Part shown: piece after piece, positions 44,637 to 58,047 of the stretch
Numbering within the stretch: position 1 is the stretch's first letter
Layout: each line of letters opens with the position of its first letter
Assembly (NCBI GenBank): GCA_037954235.1
Contig: JBBMOA010000014.1
Coordinates: forward strand, 19,424,773-19,488,772
Origin: Aulostomus chinensis
Taxonomy: Eukaryota > Chordata > Actinopteri > Syngnathiformes > Aulostomidae
Direction of reading: 5' to 3'
DNA length: 64,000 nucleotides
Notes under the pieces: model-generated
What the model saw: the letters and a program-made list of their open reading frames with translations, nothing else
What the model was told of the DNA's origin: nothing
The model's database searches: none
Made by a program: the position numbers and the translations under genes

Positions 44637-47600
44637 ATGACTTAGGCAATTATGCTATGAGGCCAAAGATTTTCATTTTGTTCATGTATTTCATGGAATG
44701 TCTCTTACTGACATCGCAAATAAATACAAACATAATACTATACTTACAACACTAAAGACATGAAGGTTGAAACTTTTTTAAAAGCCATGCCATGCTTCTT
44801 TTCATTTCAGCATACAAGTCCTTGATAGGTGATAAAAAATGGTTAACTCTGGACACTGGTAGGCAAAATTAGTGGCAGGATTCCATATGGGAGTAGAGAT
44901 GCGCTATAATTCCTACGTACACCCACAGTATGCTCATTAGCTGCTTCAGGTGATGGCAGCAGGAAGTTAACAGGAGGGGGAGAGAGGACAGAGAACTGGG
45001 AAAGAGAGAAGGAGACGGGTGTGTGCAGGTTGCAGCGTTGACTGCATGGGTCTCAGAGAACAGCCTCTAGTGACGGGCTGGGGAGGTTGGCAGAACAACA
45101 ATTGAGTATGTGTATCAATGGCCTCCTTTGAGAACAAATCCGATAATGGCAACAATATCACAATGCCCTCTGGACAGCAGTAGAGACCTGGGCTTGTTCC
45201 GTCTGTTTGCCTGTCATCATTAGGCAACAAAGCAGCCTCTACTACACAAACGCCACAAGAGGATCTCAGAAAGCTGCTATGAAAGACAAAATGCACCAGA
45301 AAGTATCAGTCTGAGCTGGTTGAAAAGTAATTAATCATTATCCATTATCCATTATCCATAACCACTGACATACCTGGCAGCCACTCAGTTGGATTTTCTG
45401 CCCCCTCTTTTCATGTACCCCTTATAAAAATAGCAAAACATCATATCACAGCTCCTGGCCAAGATACAGGTATCATGGAAACAGCGGTAATGAAGCACCG
45501 TCTTTGAAGTTTTCCCCATAAAATATTGGATTCTTTTATCTGATCCAGTCTCTCATACCTCTGCACAAACAGCATTCAGACATGCTTTTGAGATGCTCTG
45601 TTATCAGAGACAGCCATGCATTTCGACCAGAGGTTTTCAAAGTGCTAGGCACTATCAGTGGAGACTTGGTGAATGGAACTGAGAGAATATTACATTAATC
45701 GTTAAATTAGTTCAAAAGGACACCATGTAGAACAGCCTAAGTGTATGTGACTTGGTTGATGATATAGGTCAGAGATACAGTATTTTCTCCACTATACCAG
45801 TGTCTGAAGTAGTTTATTTAATTCATTTGATGCTGATCTGATCTCTTATATAAAACAGCAATTTTAGGCTACCTTGGCTACATTCTTGAGCATCTCTGGG
45901 ATCAAACACCTTACGTTTTAGATAATATCCATGCGCCATGTGGTACTGGGATTGACTGAAATGGACTAACACTTTTGCTACGCCTTACTTGTTTCCAGTG
46001 AGCCTATGTAGATGTTTCTCTCTTTGAAGGAAAATGGCAACCTTTTGGGAAGTAAGCTTATTGTGCCTTATTTGAAATGTCAGACCAGCAGATAGATACC
46101 CGTCTCACCTCTTTGTGCACTATGGAATTCCCGAGCCCCACTTGCCCTATCCTAGTGGGACACCTCAAAAGTTGGGCAATACACTTTTCTCTAAAAAAGA
46201 ATCGTCCTGCATTAACAGAACTGGAGTTGTAGTAAGGACTTCTTATGATGATCACTGTCATGTGTGCAACTTCTTTTGCGTCCATACTGTCTCATCATGT
46301 GTCTTTTGTCAACACTTACTGAGTATAATAAAAGAAAAAAGGGAATAATTTATCTACCCACCTTCATAAACATGGTGAAAAGTGACATTTCCAATGTTCA
46401 GTACTTAACCTTTCCATTCATCCACCCCATGATCATACACTGATGAAAAAAATCATAACCAAATTCAAGAACGCTGAATTTAGGAAAAATACTGTGTTGT
46501 GGCTGGTGGGCCCAGCACTCGATCAGTTGTCAGCTTAGTCCTTAGTATTAGCAAATTACGAGTTATGTGGATCAATTTACAAGGCGCACTTCTCTTTAAG
46601 TCAATGGACTGCTTATCACTCTGTGTTTTGTGAGAAAATTGCAGTGAGTTAGATGGTGAAAGAAACGATAAATTGTTCTGAGACATGATGGGGTCCTAGC
46701 TCAACAAGGTAAGAGCAGCTCTGGGTGACAGCTTGAACAAGAATTGCTGTGCTTTAAAACTATTTCATTTCTGAGTAATTCATTAATTTTCATCAATTTT
46801 TCAGATGTTTACTCACTCTAAAATTCATTGTTGGGGCTTGTGATTTCTGGACGGACAGCTGCAAATGAATTACACATGAAATCTGTCGCTGCAAGAGATA
46901 TGCTGAGCATCTGTCATGCTGTGGACAGCTGGAATCAAACAAATGCATTTTGACATGTGATGGACTAAAGCCTTTCAAAACACATCAAACTGCACTCATA
47001 AATACGATATGCATGGGTATAAAAGTTTCCCGCTTGAAAAATCATAAACACTTTCGTAATTTGACTTTATTTTACATACTTGAATGAATACAATATAATA
47101 CAAACAATCAATCTTCGTGAGGTGGATGAACTTATTTTTTTGGCTCGTGTTTGTTGAGGAATTTTGTGTATGACAGAATTCGCAAGAAACAGGCTGGAGA
47201 CTCGGAGATGGCTTACACTGGACGCTAATAGATGTCCATAACAGATGTTCAAGGTTTGTGAGATGAGGTTGAGTCAGCTCCCCCAAAACATCTGAGTTCC
47301 AGCCCTCCTAAACAGTCATACTAGTAATGTCGGACACTACCAGTCACACCTCATTGGAACACCTGGCACAAAGCGCCATTCACACAGTCTAAACACAGCT
47401 ATGCATCGGGATAATGCTGGCATCGTAAGTGTCAGCTTTCCTCGTCAATGTTTTACACAAATACAGGTGGTGTGATGTGCATTTGAGGAAAAATAATTTG
47501 CATTTTTCATAGATTGTCTTTTTTTGTGGTCGATAGTGAAAACTATTCTTTGTGTTCAACAAGATTCAGCCACTTTCAGAAACAGGATCGATAACAAAAA

Positions 47601-47917
47601 ACTGCAGGCAACCAATTTTTTGTAATATTTCACTAATTACCCAATTAATTTCCAAAATATATGAACAGACTTAAGTAAACTGTGCCAAATGTGAGCAGCT
47701 AATGGGAATCAAACTTGTGACCACCACTGACAGCTCCAATGCACAGTTAGAGGTTGGCCTTGCTGGCAAGTCAAGTACAGCTGATGTTTTTGGCAAGCTT
47801 GTGTATTTTTGGACAGGTTGATCTGGGTGGAGATCTGTAATATATAGTTTCTCCACCAAACTACTCTTCCCAAAATGTTGTTGAAGAATAAAAAAATAAC
47901 AATATCTTATATACTAC

Positions 47918-48950
47918 TTAGGAGGTCCCTAAAGACTCTCCAGCTGGTCCAAAATGCTGCTGCCAGCGTGTTGACGAGAACTCGTAGAAGAGACCAGGTC
48001 TCTCCTATACTGGCTTCTCTGCATTGGCTCCCTGTCAAATTTAGAATAGAATTCAAAATTCTCCTTCTAACGTACAAAGTCCTCAACAGTCAGGCCCCTT
48101 CATATTTGACAGAGCTCCTAGTCCCCTATTATCCAGCTAGAACCCTTCGCTCCCAGGATGCGGGGTTACTGCTGGTTCCTAGAGTTCTAAAAGTAGACTG
48201 GGAGCCAGAGCCTTCAGCTATCAGGCTCCGCTCCTGTGGAACCGTCTCCCACTTTCGGTCCAGGACCCAGACTCCCTCTCTACCTTTAAGAGCAGACAAA
48301 AGACCTTCCTTTTTGATCAGGCTTATAGTTGGGCTGCTTAGGCTGGCCCTTAGATATGCTGCTATAGGCTTAGGCTGCTGGGGGATCTCCCATGATGCAC
48401 TGGGCTTCTCTCTACTCCTGTCTGTCCTCCTATATTTGCCATACATAAATCATACTCATACATATTACTAACTCCTCTTCTTCTCCGGAGCCTTTGGGCT
48501 CCCCTCATCCCAGATCCCGGGTGCTGCTGGAGGAGGCTGCAGACCTGAAGAGGCTCAAGCAGCCACCCATAGCTCCACCTGCTTACGTCCCTGTCTGTCC
48601 ATCAGTCTCTTCCTTTCTCTCTCTCTTTATCTCTGTCCCACTCTTTCCTTCTGCATAACTGTCTTCCTCCATTATCTGTCTTTGTCTCTGCCCCACTTTC
48701 CTGCTCTCTTTCACCCCCAACCGGTCAAAGCAGAAGGCCGTCCCCATTGAGCCTGGATCTGCTCAACGTTCTTGCCTGTTAAAAGGAAGGTTGTCATCGC
48801 CGCTGTTACAGGACGTGCTGCTGATGGAGAATTATTGGGTGTAAATTCATTGAAGGAGTTTGGTACTGGACCTGCTCTACCTGTAAAGTGTCAGGAAATA
48901 ACTTTTGTTCTGATTTGGCGCTATAGAAATAAAATTGACTTGACTTGACT
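47918..48950 (+). mobile_element. Rex1/L2-like LINE, 3' part
   Basis: A plus-strand frame (to about 48300) reads LKTLQLVQNAAASVLTRTRR, then SPILASLHWLPVKFRIEFKI, LLLTYKVLNSQAPSYLTELL, the C-terminal domain of CR1/L2/Rex1-type reverse transcriptases. Frame is lost after about 48200. A long C/T-rich 3' UTR follows, ending GCGCTATAGAAATAAAATTG, ACTTGACTTGACT. The reverse-transcriptase core is absent, so it is 5'-truncated. A tail fragment of the same family is at 61806-61927. Confidence 0.85.
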
Positions 48951-49003
48951 ACTCATCAGCCTGCATTTTAAGCGTACCTTTTTTATAAAACAAGTAGTTA
49001 CTC

Positions 49004-49101
49004 ACTCACTCACTCACTCATTGTCTTCCGCTTCTTCCTTTCTATTAAGGGTCGCGGGGGAGCTTGAGCCTATCCCAGCACCAATGGGTGAGAGGCGGGG
49101 T
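49004..49101 (-). mobile_element. ATGG-family SINE, strongly truncated
   Basis: Only the 3' 80 or so bases remain, in minus orientation, with an ACTC tandem in place of the ATGG-derived tail. Near-identical flanks AAGTAGTTACTC (48992-49003) and AAGTAGTAACTC (49102-49113) suggest it was inserted already truncated. Confidence 0.75.
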
Positions 49102-50423
49102 AAGTAGTAACTCTTAATTAAGAAATGTTAAAAACTCTGAATTCCGCAGCTGCAAACTCCCTCAGACAGGACAATTTCTCAGTCCAGTATTTATTTCATG
49201 TTGATGTGATTCCTTTACTGAACAAATTGACAAGCCCACTTCTGGTCCTGTTATAAAATGACTAAAGCAATTTGCATATGTTTTGAAGTGGAACACCTCT
49301 GCACTACTTGTTTTCTATAATATGTTTTAAAGTGTCATTTAGTATTTGCTGAGGGATTCATAGAGAGAGGATGTCTGTGTGAATCTGTTGTGGCAGGTTG
49401 GTCTAGACAAGACTTAGGCCAACACTAAATCTTTCAACTGCACCTCATAGGTTTGGCTGAACTGAAAAACATGCTCAGATTATTGACAGCTGCCGCTTCT
49501 CCTGTGATGAACTGAAACCACTGAATGCTTCTGTAATTTATCTTGTGGATCCCCGGTTCAGTGATTTGCTGTGCAATGCATTTTTCTACAGAACACAGTG
49601 GGGTGTGTCCTAACAGCTATCATTTCAACAACAATGATCCATCTGGTTTTAAACTGAATAACAAAATAATTGCATTTTCCTGACTCAGGGCTTTGCACAC
49701 TCAAAAAAAGGGAAAGCAAGACACGACACTTTTGAAGAACGCTACTTCATTTCAACAGGCCAGAAAAAAAAAAAACAATTAACAGAGTGTAAAGTGAAGG
49801 CTAAGCAGTAGTCTTTCAAAAAGGCATCAACAACATTTTTTACCCTGTAAGGTACACACTGTTACCTCAATTTTTTAGTTTGTACTCATACATGAACACA
49901 GGACGGTGTTATTTACAGTATAGAGTTCTTTGTCAAGTGTAGTGGTGTGCAGTCATGTGAACTTGTTCATGGTCATAAAATGAATACAGTCCAAATCACA
50001 GACACAAAATATAGAAGAAGCCAAGAGACAAGCCAATATTAGAACACTCACACTCAGATCAGAGAAGCACTAATAGGAACTCCACAGTTCAGAGTAGAGT
50101 CAACAGCATGACGGGACACTGAACAGATGTTAAAAAACAATACTTTCTGAAATCCACCATTATTAAATCATCACTCAAGATTCTGCCTCTGTCACCATCA
50201 TCCTGCTATCATAGATAATTTTAGTCTTGAGTCATTCTCCATCCTGCTGTCCTCAAATTTCTGCTTTGCTCTAAAGTCCTGACATACAGCTGCTCATCAT
50301 TTCATATACATTGTAAATATTTTAGCACTGGCAAAATAATTGATTAATTTGATGAATTAATGATAGTCATAATAATGGGTTTAATAATTTTGATTTATTT
50401 ATTATAGAATGAATAGTGCTCTG

Positions 50424-50805
50424 GGGTGGCATGGTGGTTCAGTGTCGCCTCACAGCAAGAAGGTTCTGGGTTCGAGCCCCAGCTCGAGCACGGGATCTTT
50501 CTGTGTGGAGTCTGCATGTTCTCCCTGTTCCTGTGTGGGTTCTCTCTGGTACTCCAGCTTCCTGCCACAGTCCAAAGACATCAAGAGGGGACGAGGCTGA
50601 TTGATACTCTAAATTGACCGTAGGCATGGCTGTGAGTATGAATGGTTGTCTGTCTCTATGTGTCTGCCCTGCAATGGACTGGTGACCCATCCGAGGAGTA
50701 CCCCGCCTCTTGCCTGAAGGCAGCTGGGATAGGCTCCAGCTCCCCCCCCCCCTCGACCCTTAACAGGATAAGTAGAAAATCGATGGATGGATGGATGGAT
50801 GGATG
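50424..50805 (+). mobile_element. ATGG-tailed SINE with target duplication
   Basis: Plus orientation, GGGTGGCATGGTGGTTCAGT head (a few bases shortened), GGTTCGAGCCCC B box and five ATGG units at the end. The flanks GAATAGTGCTCTG (50411-50423) and GAATAGTGATCTG (50806-50818) match at 12 of 13. Confidence 0.92.
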
Positions 50806-51299
50806 GAATAGTGATCTGAAAATGTGTGCAATTAATTGGATCTTTGACTTAGTTATTGTATGGAGAGCTGCCAGCAATAAGCAGAGGGCAGCAATAATAA
50901 AAGTTTATCAATTAATTTATAGACACATTCAGCATATTTTATTTGAATTGAATTTTTTAAATACTTGTCACATATGTACATTTTTAATGTCTTTCTGATT
51001 CAAATACTATTGACCACTAACTCCATTCTTGAAGATCTGTATTACATGCTACATTTATATTGAATAATTCATGCTATTATTAACATGCACATACCTGGAC
51101 TCCTTTCCTTGAAAAATAAACTTGAAAATGGTCTTGAATACAAAGAAAGAAAAATGAAAGAATTGTGTTCTGTCTGTGATAGGTTTCATGCTTGACCATA
51201 GCTTCAGAATAGTTTGTAAAACTTAAACATTGTATTCAATCTGATTTACTGAACACATTCATTCAATTTCAATTTAGTTGCATGTATTTGAAGTTATGT

Positions 51300-51672
51300 C
51301 CATCCATCGTCATCTTCCGCTTATTCCTACACATTAAGGGTCACGGGGGGGCTGGAGCCTATCCCAGCGTCAACGGGCGAGAGGCGGGGCACAGCCTGGA
51401 CAGGTCGCCAGTCACAGGGCCGACACATAGGGACGATCAACCATTCACACTCACAGTCACACCTACGGTCAATTTAGAGTATCAATCAGCCTCGTCCCCT
51501 CTTGATGTCTTTGGACTGTGGGAGGAAGCTGGAGTACCAGAGAGAACCCACACAGGAACAGGGAGAACATGGAGACTCACCCAGAAAGATCCCGTGCCCG
51601 AGCCGGGACTCAAACCCGGAACCTTCTTGCTGTGAGGCCACAGTGCTGACCACTGTACCACCGTGAAGCCCC
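51300..51672 (-). mobile_element. ATGG-tailed SINE with perfect target duplication
   Basis: Minus orientation, full length, but the tail is short (ATGGATGG at 51300-51308). Identical 12-base flanks TTGAAGTTATGT lie at 51288-51299 and 51673-51684. Confidence 0.93.
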
Positions 51673-53359
51673 TTGAAGTTATGTTTGGGTTGTTATTTTG
51701 TTTCAGGAGAAAGTAAAGCAGAATGTAGCAAAAAGTGCACTCATGTTAAAAATTAATTATTCCATACAGATCTGTTGAGGATCATCATGACGAATGAAGT
51801 TTTGAAGATTTCAGCAGGGTGAGTCCCTACATATAGTTTGACACACACTGCCATGCAGCCTCCTTACCCGGGCAAACTGCAGTATTTCCAAAAGAGGACT
51901 CAGCTTTTTCAACAAATTGTCTGTAGAAGGAAACTTGAAAGCTTAACAGCTAAAAGTTGTTGAGCATGATATCATGCTCAATTCATCTGTCTCCTCAGCT
52001 CGTTCAGGCTTCTTGTCTCTGTAGCACTTCTGGTACTTTTCTAGCAAAGTGCTGCCTTCAGCTCAGAAAACTTTATTTCCTTTGGAAAAGACAGTTTCCA
52101 CAGCTTTTAGATACTGGAGACACATATTCTAAGGGATATTTAGATAATCTCAGGAGAGGAGTTTGGGAGTGATCAATCTAAGCAGCACAACTTGATAGAA
52201 AGTAATCCTTCAAGGTGGAAAAAATGTGCTGCCGCTATATCTGTATGCTTTGTGCAAAGAAAAGTTTGTTTTAATAGCAGTGGGAGGATGAACATTATTC
52301 TTTTCTTTCTTGTCCAAAATAAAAGAGAAAGCCACTGATAAAATAAGCAGAAAACAAAGTTTGATTCTAATGCATTCTGACAGCTCTGTTATTTCCCAGA
52401 ACTCTGAAGATTTCCACCTCACCCGGCGCCTTCCGCCAACAGCTCATCTATCTGTGACAAACTGGAAGCCTTCCAGTAGGCTCAGTGATTTTCCCACAAT
52501 CCCCAGTCCTCTCTGCACTGCCATCGTTCTTGCTTCCTGTCTGCCATCAAAGTTCAGCTTCTCTCTTCCTCTCTCATCACAAACTCATTCCAGCATCGAA
52601 GCTGCACTTGCTCCAATCATTGCGGCATTTCTCACCTGCTCAAATACATTCGTGCATTTCCCTCAGGTGCCCCTCCCCACACCATTCTTATCCCCCTATT
52701 AAGCTCCCTCTTCTTTCTTTCACCACCTCTCACTTTTCTCCTCACCTCTGTCACTCCCACAGGGCTCTTCATTTCAGAGGAAGCTGGCGATCACCCTCAC
52801 TATCCCCTCTTTCCTTAGCCGTAAGTGATCACACTGTTTTCTTTTATCCAATTTCACACATCCCAGCTTGTTTGCCAGCAGTGGGGGCTGCAGCAGGCTG
52901 CAGTGCCCTTTTGCTTTAGTATCCAGGACCCCTCCTTCTTTCTTCCTTTCCTACTCTCTGCTTCTCCTCTCGCCTATACCCTGCCAGCAGCTTTGCAGTA
53001 GCAATAAAAGCTAAGCTTAGTTCCCATTTTCAATAAATGTGATTCGGTTTCTATTTTTGTATTTGCTTGAATCACATTCATTTGAGTGTCATTCACAGAA
53101 TCTGGGCTTTGCTGTTCTGTTCTTAACTCACTAAAACTAGTATTACCCAAGGTTACACACTCAAACAAAAGCAGTGTTTTTTTTTGGGGGGGGGGGCAAC
53201 CTGAGGCACATAGTAGGAATGATACATTTAAGCACAATGTCATGTGCTTCAGTGCATGCAATGTATTTAAAACTGGTTTAAGCACATCAGCTATGTCTCT
53301 GAATCATGTTTGCACCAGGTCAGTCTGAGCTCACAATAAAATCTCTGCATACAATCTCC

Positions 53360-53608
53360 ATCCATCCCTTTTCTACTGCTTATCCTGTTATTGGTTGGGG
53401 GGGAGGGGGGTGCTGGAGCCTATCCCAGCAGCCTTCAGGCGAGTTCACCCTGGATGGGTTGCCAGTTCATCACAGGACCAACACATATAGACAGACAACC
53501 ATTAACACTCGCAGCCATGCCTACGGTCAATTTAGAGTATCCAGTTAGCTTAGTCCCCATTTGCATGTCTTTGGACTGTGGGCGGAAGCCGGTGTACCAG
53601 AGAGAACT
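53360..53608 (-). mobile_element. ATGG-tailed SINE, 5'-truncated
   Basis: Minus orientation; tail at about 53360, body to the complement of TTCTCTCTGGTACACCGG near 53590, head missing. Confidence 0.85.
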
Positions 53609-56600
53609 CCCTATACACAGCATGGTAACAAATGGTGTTTCCATCCCCTATAAAGCTAATTCATTTTTTTTTCAACCTGCATAAACACCCATTTGCAATA
53701 TTTGAAGAATGTTTTCAAATCTCCTTTTTTTTTGTTTAAGTAAAAAAATTTACATCAAATGGATGGCAACTAAACTTGTGTGACTCTCATAGGAATTCCT
53801 CACCTCCTCCCTCTAAGTCTGGTCTGGGATGATGAAGACACTGCCAGAATTAAAGACAACTCTGGGCAATTACAAGACCATGTTAGTCAATGCCCCCAAA
53901 CCCTTGATATACTTGATATCAGAGGTTTTTAAAGCAACATTATGCTGCATTTTTCATGTCAATAAAGAAAATGGCACTTCTTTGATTCCTCCACTTAGCT
54001 CTGTGCATTTCTGCAGTATCTAATTTGAAACGACTGTTCATGAAACGACTGATTATATTAAGTGCTGCTTTCAGGTACCAAAGGCTTGATTAGTGTTTTC
54101 ATATGACGTATCTATAGAGGAAGCATGGAAGAGAAAAAGAGAAAAATAATAGCTGATAACATGCAAAACTGTACTGGGTCCAGACTGACGATCATGCAAC
54201 AACAACAAGGATGTCACAGTCAAACTGAATGTAGAGAGATACAACAATATTAACACTATTGGCAGAGACTGGTCATGTTCTTTTTTTTTTTTTATAATAA
54301 TATCCAATTTAGAGCATCATATATAACATATAATTCATGGGCTTTTGCAATTTTTTTTTTCAAAACCAAGTGAAATTGTACTTTTTAAAGTTCCCAATGT
54401 TTACATGTGTTGTTAAGTAATGCATGTATGTACAAACTGAGATTATCATAAAACTGGTTATTTTGTACAGTAAATATCAACATTAAGCCTACATCAGCAG
54501 TTGGCATCAACAAAAATACCATCTCTTGTATCCTGAACCCAATGATTTTATACTTTATGCATTTATTAGGGTAAAATTAGCACATTTCCCATTCACTCTA
54601 GTTTAGTTTCTATGTGCCGTAAATCATATCCCTGACCTTACTATTAAACACATAAATAGAAAAAAAAACTCATATATGTGACAAATAAGTGTTTCCAATA
54701 TACTTGAAGTATGGAAAAAGAAAAGCAACTGCAGGATATATATTAAAGAACACATTTCATTTTTAAACTATACAACTGAGCTGTCAAAGCTAAGTTACTA
54801 TGTTTTTACCTCAGCAAGATTACAGTGATCCGCAGGGTACTACCACAGTCAGCCAATATTTGTGATGGACTGTGAAGTACTCATATATCACTTTACTTTG
54901 TAAAACAAAGCTAATTGGCCATTTTTGTTAATGCAGAGACACAGCCATTAGCTCACATTCATCTATGAGTCCATCATGGTATGCTCCCTCCCTGTCCATG
55001 CATAAATATTATATTAAAACATTTTGGAAAACTTAAAGGCCATTAGCAGAGAGTATTATAATCAAATTATAAACCTACAGGATGAAATTGTCAATAATGT
55101 CTAAGTATTTGAGACCAAGATGGGTCAGTGCCACCCTCACAGATACAGCAGGTCTACTAAATCAAAGTATGGTAAACTTGTTCGTGCCATAGTGTAAATA
55201 TAGGTTTTTCATATAAATGGGAAATTTGTGTGGGACCACATCTTGCTCAAGGACATTGTATTTTCCTAAAAAATAATATGCTGCAGTAAATCATTTTAAT
55301 CTTCTTTAGGAAATACCCTGTGTTTTGTCTGATCTCCCAGTTTATTTTTGCATGAAACAACAAACAAATCGTGAAAAAAAACATTTGGCTTCTCAAGTCA
55401 TAGCTATATGAAGGATATCAGAGGCTCTTTTCACACAAGCTGCATGCAGAGTGATGATATGAGCAGAAAGATTTATAAACTTCATTACATCATTTTATAT
55501 TGCATCTTAGAGACCAACATTTCAAGCAGTCTGATTCCCTGAATTCTGTGAGGAGGTTAAACATGGACTTCTCCACAGCTGTGGAATAAAAAAAACCCCA
55601 CAATAATGTAGAGACAAATGTTGTTGTTATTGAGTGTCTCTGGAGCTACTCTAGGATTAAATCAATGAATTTCATTAAATCTACCACCAGACCAAGAGCA
55701 GGTGGTGACCTGGCAATCTGCCCCTGATATTTCATATTACAGCCATGATGCATAAACACATGAAAAAGGTCCAAAAAATACCCTATTTCAAACTATAAAT
55801 ACATAGACACACAGTGAGTAGGCATAGAGAGTATTGCAAGATGAGAAATTCATGTAATTGGCCTCTTGCACACACATGAGGTACGGTACATTGATGATGT
55901 TTAGAAAGTGTGCTTTATTCAATAAATGCACTCAGATGCCTAACTGGTAGAAGGAGGAAATGGATGTTAGTTTAATTTCTTTATGCTTATACCAATAAAA
56001 CCAATAGATTTGCATATTACCCCAAAAAAATTGGGTGCATTGTTGATATTTTAAAGATTGTGTTACATATACAATACTTATTTTAGTGGTTGAATTAAGC
56101 AATTGTGTTTTTCTTTTTGTTTTTTTAACATTTTAAATTGTATTCAGATGTGTATTATGTGTATTGTACTGCAACCCATTAAATACATCAAAAGTGTATA
56201 GTTGTAATAGGTGTATTCACAATAAACCATCCTGTTTTATCTTCACTGGTTGGCCTTTGTTACTGGATTAGACACATTCTGCTGTTCCGTACTAGAATGT
56301 AACACAAAGGGTAGGAAAGAAGAATTTATACAGTTTTACAAGTACTGTTCATCTGATGATTTTTAAAGGCCAAGAATGCAGACAAAACCCCATTTAAAAC
56401 CCAATCACGTTGCCTCTGCCATTCCCTCTTCCGGTGTAGTTTTATGATTTATTAAAGGGCAGGAGGTGTCAAGCGCAGACGTGGTGTTGGTGAACTTTTC
56501 CTGACACTGCAGAGCTGCATACAAGGCAGAGCGTAACTTACAGCTTAATCCAGTCTGATGCGCAGCTTTGTCATTTCTCTCATGCTGGAACAGCAAGTCA

Positions 56601-56931
56601 AGTCCTGTGCATTTACACGTTAACAGAGTGCATGACTGTGCAGGATTTGCAAGAGGGTTTCTTTTTTATTATCATCAGAGCATGAATTCATTAATGCATC
56701 ATTATGTGGAAAAAGAACAAAAACACCAGAACGTGTAAACCAATCCAGTGCAACAGCAATAGAACATGTGTCTGAGCTAAACCAAAGACCACTCTGACAT
56801 AAAAGATTGTGCTGAATGATTTAAACAAACTGTCCATTCTATTGTTTAAAATGTGAATAAAAGGGCATACATTGGGCAATTGCTGTGCTCTTTACATATG
56901 TTTTAATACTGAAAACATAATCTAAAGTTGG

Positions 56932-56990
56932 CAGCATGGTGGTGCCCATGGTATCCTTTGACAGGATAAATGGTAGAAAATGGATGGATG
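56932..56990 (+). mobile_element. SINE deletion derivative (head joined to tail)
   Basis: The head GGCAGCATGGTGGTGC is followed almost at once by the 3' end (GACAGGATAAATGG, AAAATGGATGGATGAA). About 300 bp of body is absent. A full copy starts 50 bp further on. Confidence 0.8.
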
Positions 56991-57036
56991 AATAATTTAA
57001 CTTTATTTTCAAATTGTGTCAAATATCTTACTTGAC

Positions 57037-57386
57037 GGCAGCATGGTGGTGCAGTGGTTAGCACTGTCACTCAGGCACAGGCTGCGGTTCAGGATCTTTC
57101 TGTGGGGAGTCTCCATGTTCTCCCTGTGCCTGCGTGGGTTCTCTCTGGTACTCCAGCTTCCTCCCACAGTCCAAAGACATCAGGAGGGGACGAGGCTGAT
57201 TGATACTCTAAATTAACTGTAGGTGTGACTGTGAGTGTGAATGGTTGTCTGTCTCTATGTGTTGGCCCTGTGATGGACTGGTGACCTGTCCAAGGTGAAC
57301 CCCGCCTCTCGCCCGAAAGCCGCTGGGAGAGGCTCCACCCCCCCCTTAACAGGATCAGCGGAGGAAAATGGATGGAAAATGGATGG
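57037..57386 (+). mobile_element. ATGG-tailed SINE with target duplication
   Basis: Plus orientation, head GGCAGCATGGTGGTGCAGTG, with the B-box region partly deleted, and an ATGG tail. The flanks ATCTTACTTGAC (57025-57036) and ATCTTACATGAC (57387-57398) match at 11 of 12. Confidence 0.92.
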
Positions 57387-57468
57387 ATCTTACATGACAA
57401 TGGGGCGATCAGATGGATATCTTGTCTAAGCAGCTCAGTGGCATAGTTGTTGCAATGTATGTACTAAA

Positions 57469-57577
57469 GAGTTACTTCACCAAAAAAAGAGTATTAAGTC
57501 TTTTAAGTTCCAACAAATAAGTGTCACAAAGATGATTTCCCCTGCTGTGTTACTTCTTTGTGACTCCACAATGCAAA
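57469..57577. mobile_element. Non-autonomous DNA transposon copy C, one end
   Basis: It begins GTTACTTCACC and continues to ACTTCTTTGTGACTCC, matching the complement of the right end of the 13311-13903 copy. No second end is nearby. Confidence 0.6.
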
Positions 57578-57834
57578 TTTATTAAGCTTAGGTCATATTT
57601 CGATCACACAATTTGGCAGCCGCGCTTTAACAGACAACTGTAAAATGTCATACTTTATTCTTTTTTTTTTGAACATAAACCTAATCCTCCTCATTCCCTG
57701 TGTACGAATGAGGATATTATTCCTCTTCCCTAAATCCCATTGAGATGATTTTCCTGGACACCTAATTAAAAGACCGTATTTGTAGGTGTTGTGTACCGTC
57801 ATTTCTTATAAAGGAGTCAAGAAATTTCACTTAC

Positions 57835-58047
57835 AGATTCATGGTCTGTCAGGTCAGCCAGGATGAAGCAGCGGTATTGTTGCTGCCCTGGGAGGGCTTT
57901 GTTGTAGTAGCCATTGTATTTCTTCTCATCACCCAGAGTGAAGACATCAGGCAGAATGTCCAGCTTGGCAGCAATGTAAGGCTCAATGAAGTCCTGGCTC
58001 TGCCTCTTCTTTCTCTGTAGACTGCTGTCAGCACCGGCCTCAAGGAG
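57835..58047 (-). CDS. ptprf: ptprf exon: furin cleavage site and membrane-proximal domain
   Basis: Residues 114-184, phase 0 on both sides, acceptor CTGCCAG, donor GTAAGT. Residues 125-128 (bases 58003-58014) are RKKR, a furin-type basic site. In LAR-family receptors, cleavage in this region gives an ectodomain subunit non-covalently bound to the membrane subunit. After it comes PYIAAKLDILPDVFTLGDEKKYNGYYNKAL broken by typical family positions, then a hydrophobic strand (CFILADL). The sequence is diverged from mammals except at the site and at the YIAA and LGD-KKY blocks. The match to the family and the exact phase make the call firm. Confidence 0.92.

Larger units (their letters stand above)
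43485..57834 (-). other. ptprf intron (14350 bp), largest in window
   Basis: It lies between the cleavage-site exon and the transmembrane exon. It holds SINEs at 44297, 49004, 50424, 51300, 53360, 56932 and 57037, a LINE 3' part at 47918-48950, a CA microsatellite (44055-44125) and a one-ended MITE copy (57469-57577). Between these, notably 44650-47900, 51690-53350 and 53620-56920, I see only AT-rich sequence with no gene or named element. Confidence 0.85.

Noticed and set aside
52310..52919. Two overlapping frames of 130 and 144 codons
   Set aside because: They are due to a C/T-rich, stop-poor stretch; composition is Ser/Pro/Leu-rich with no family resemblance.
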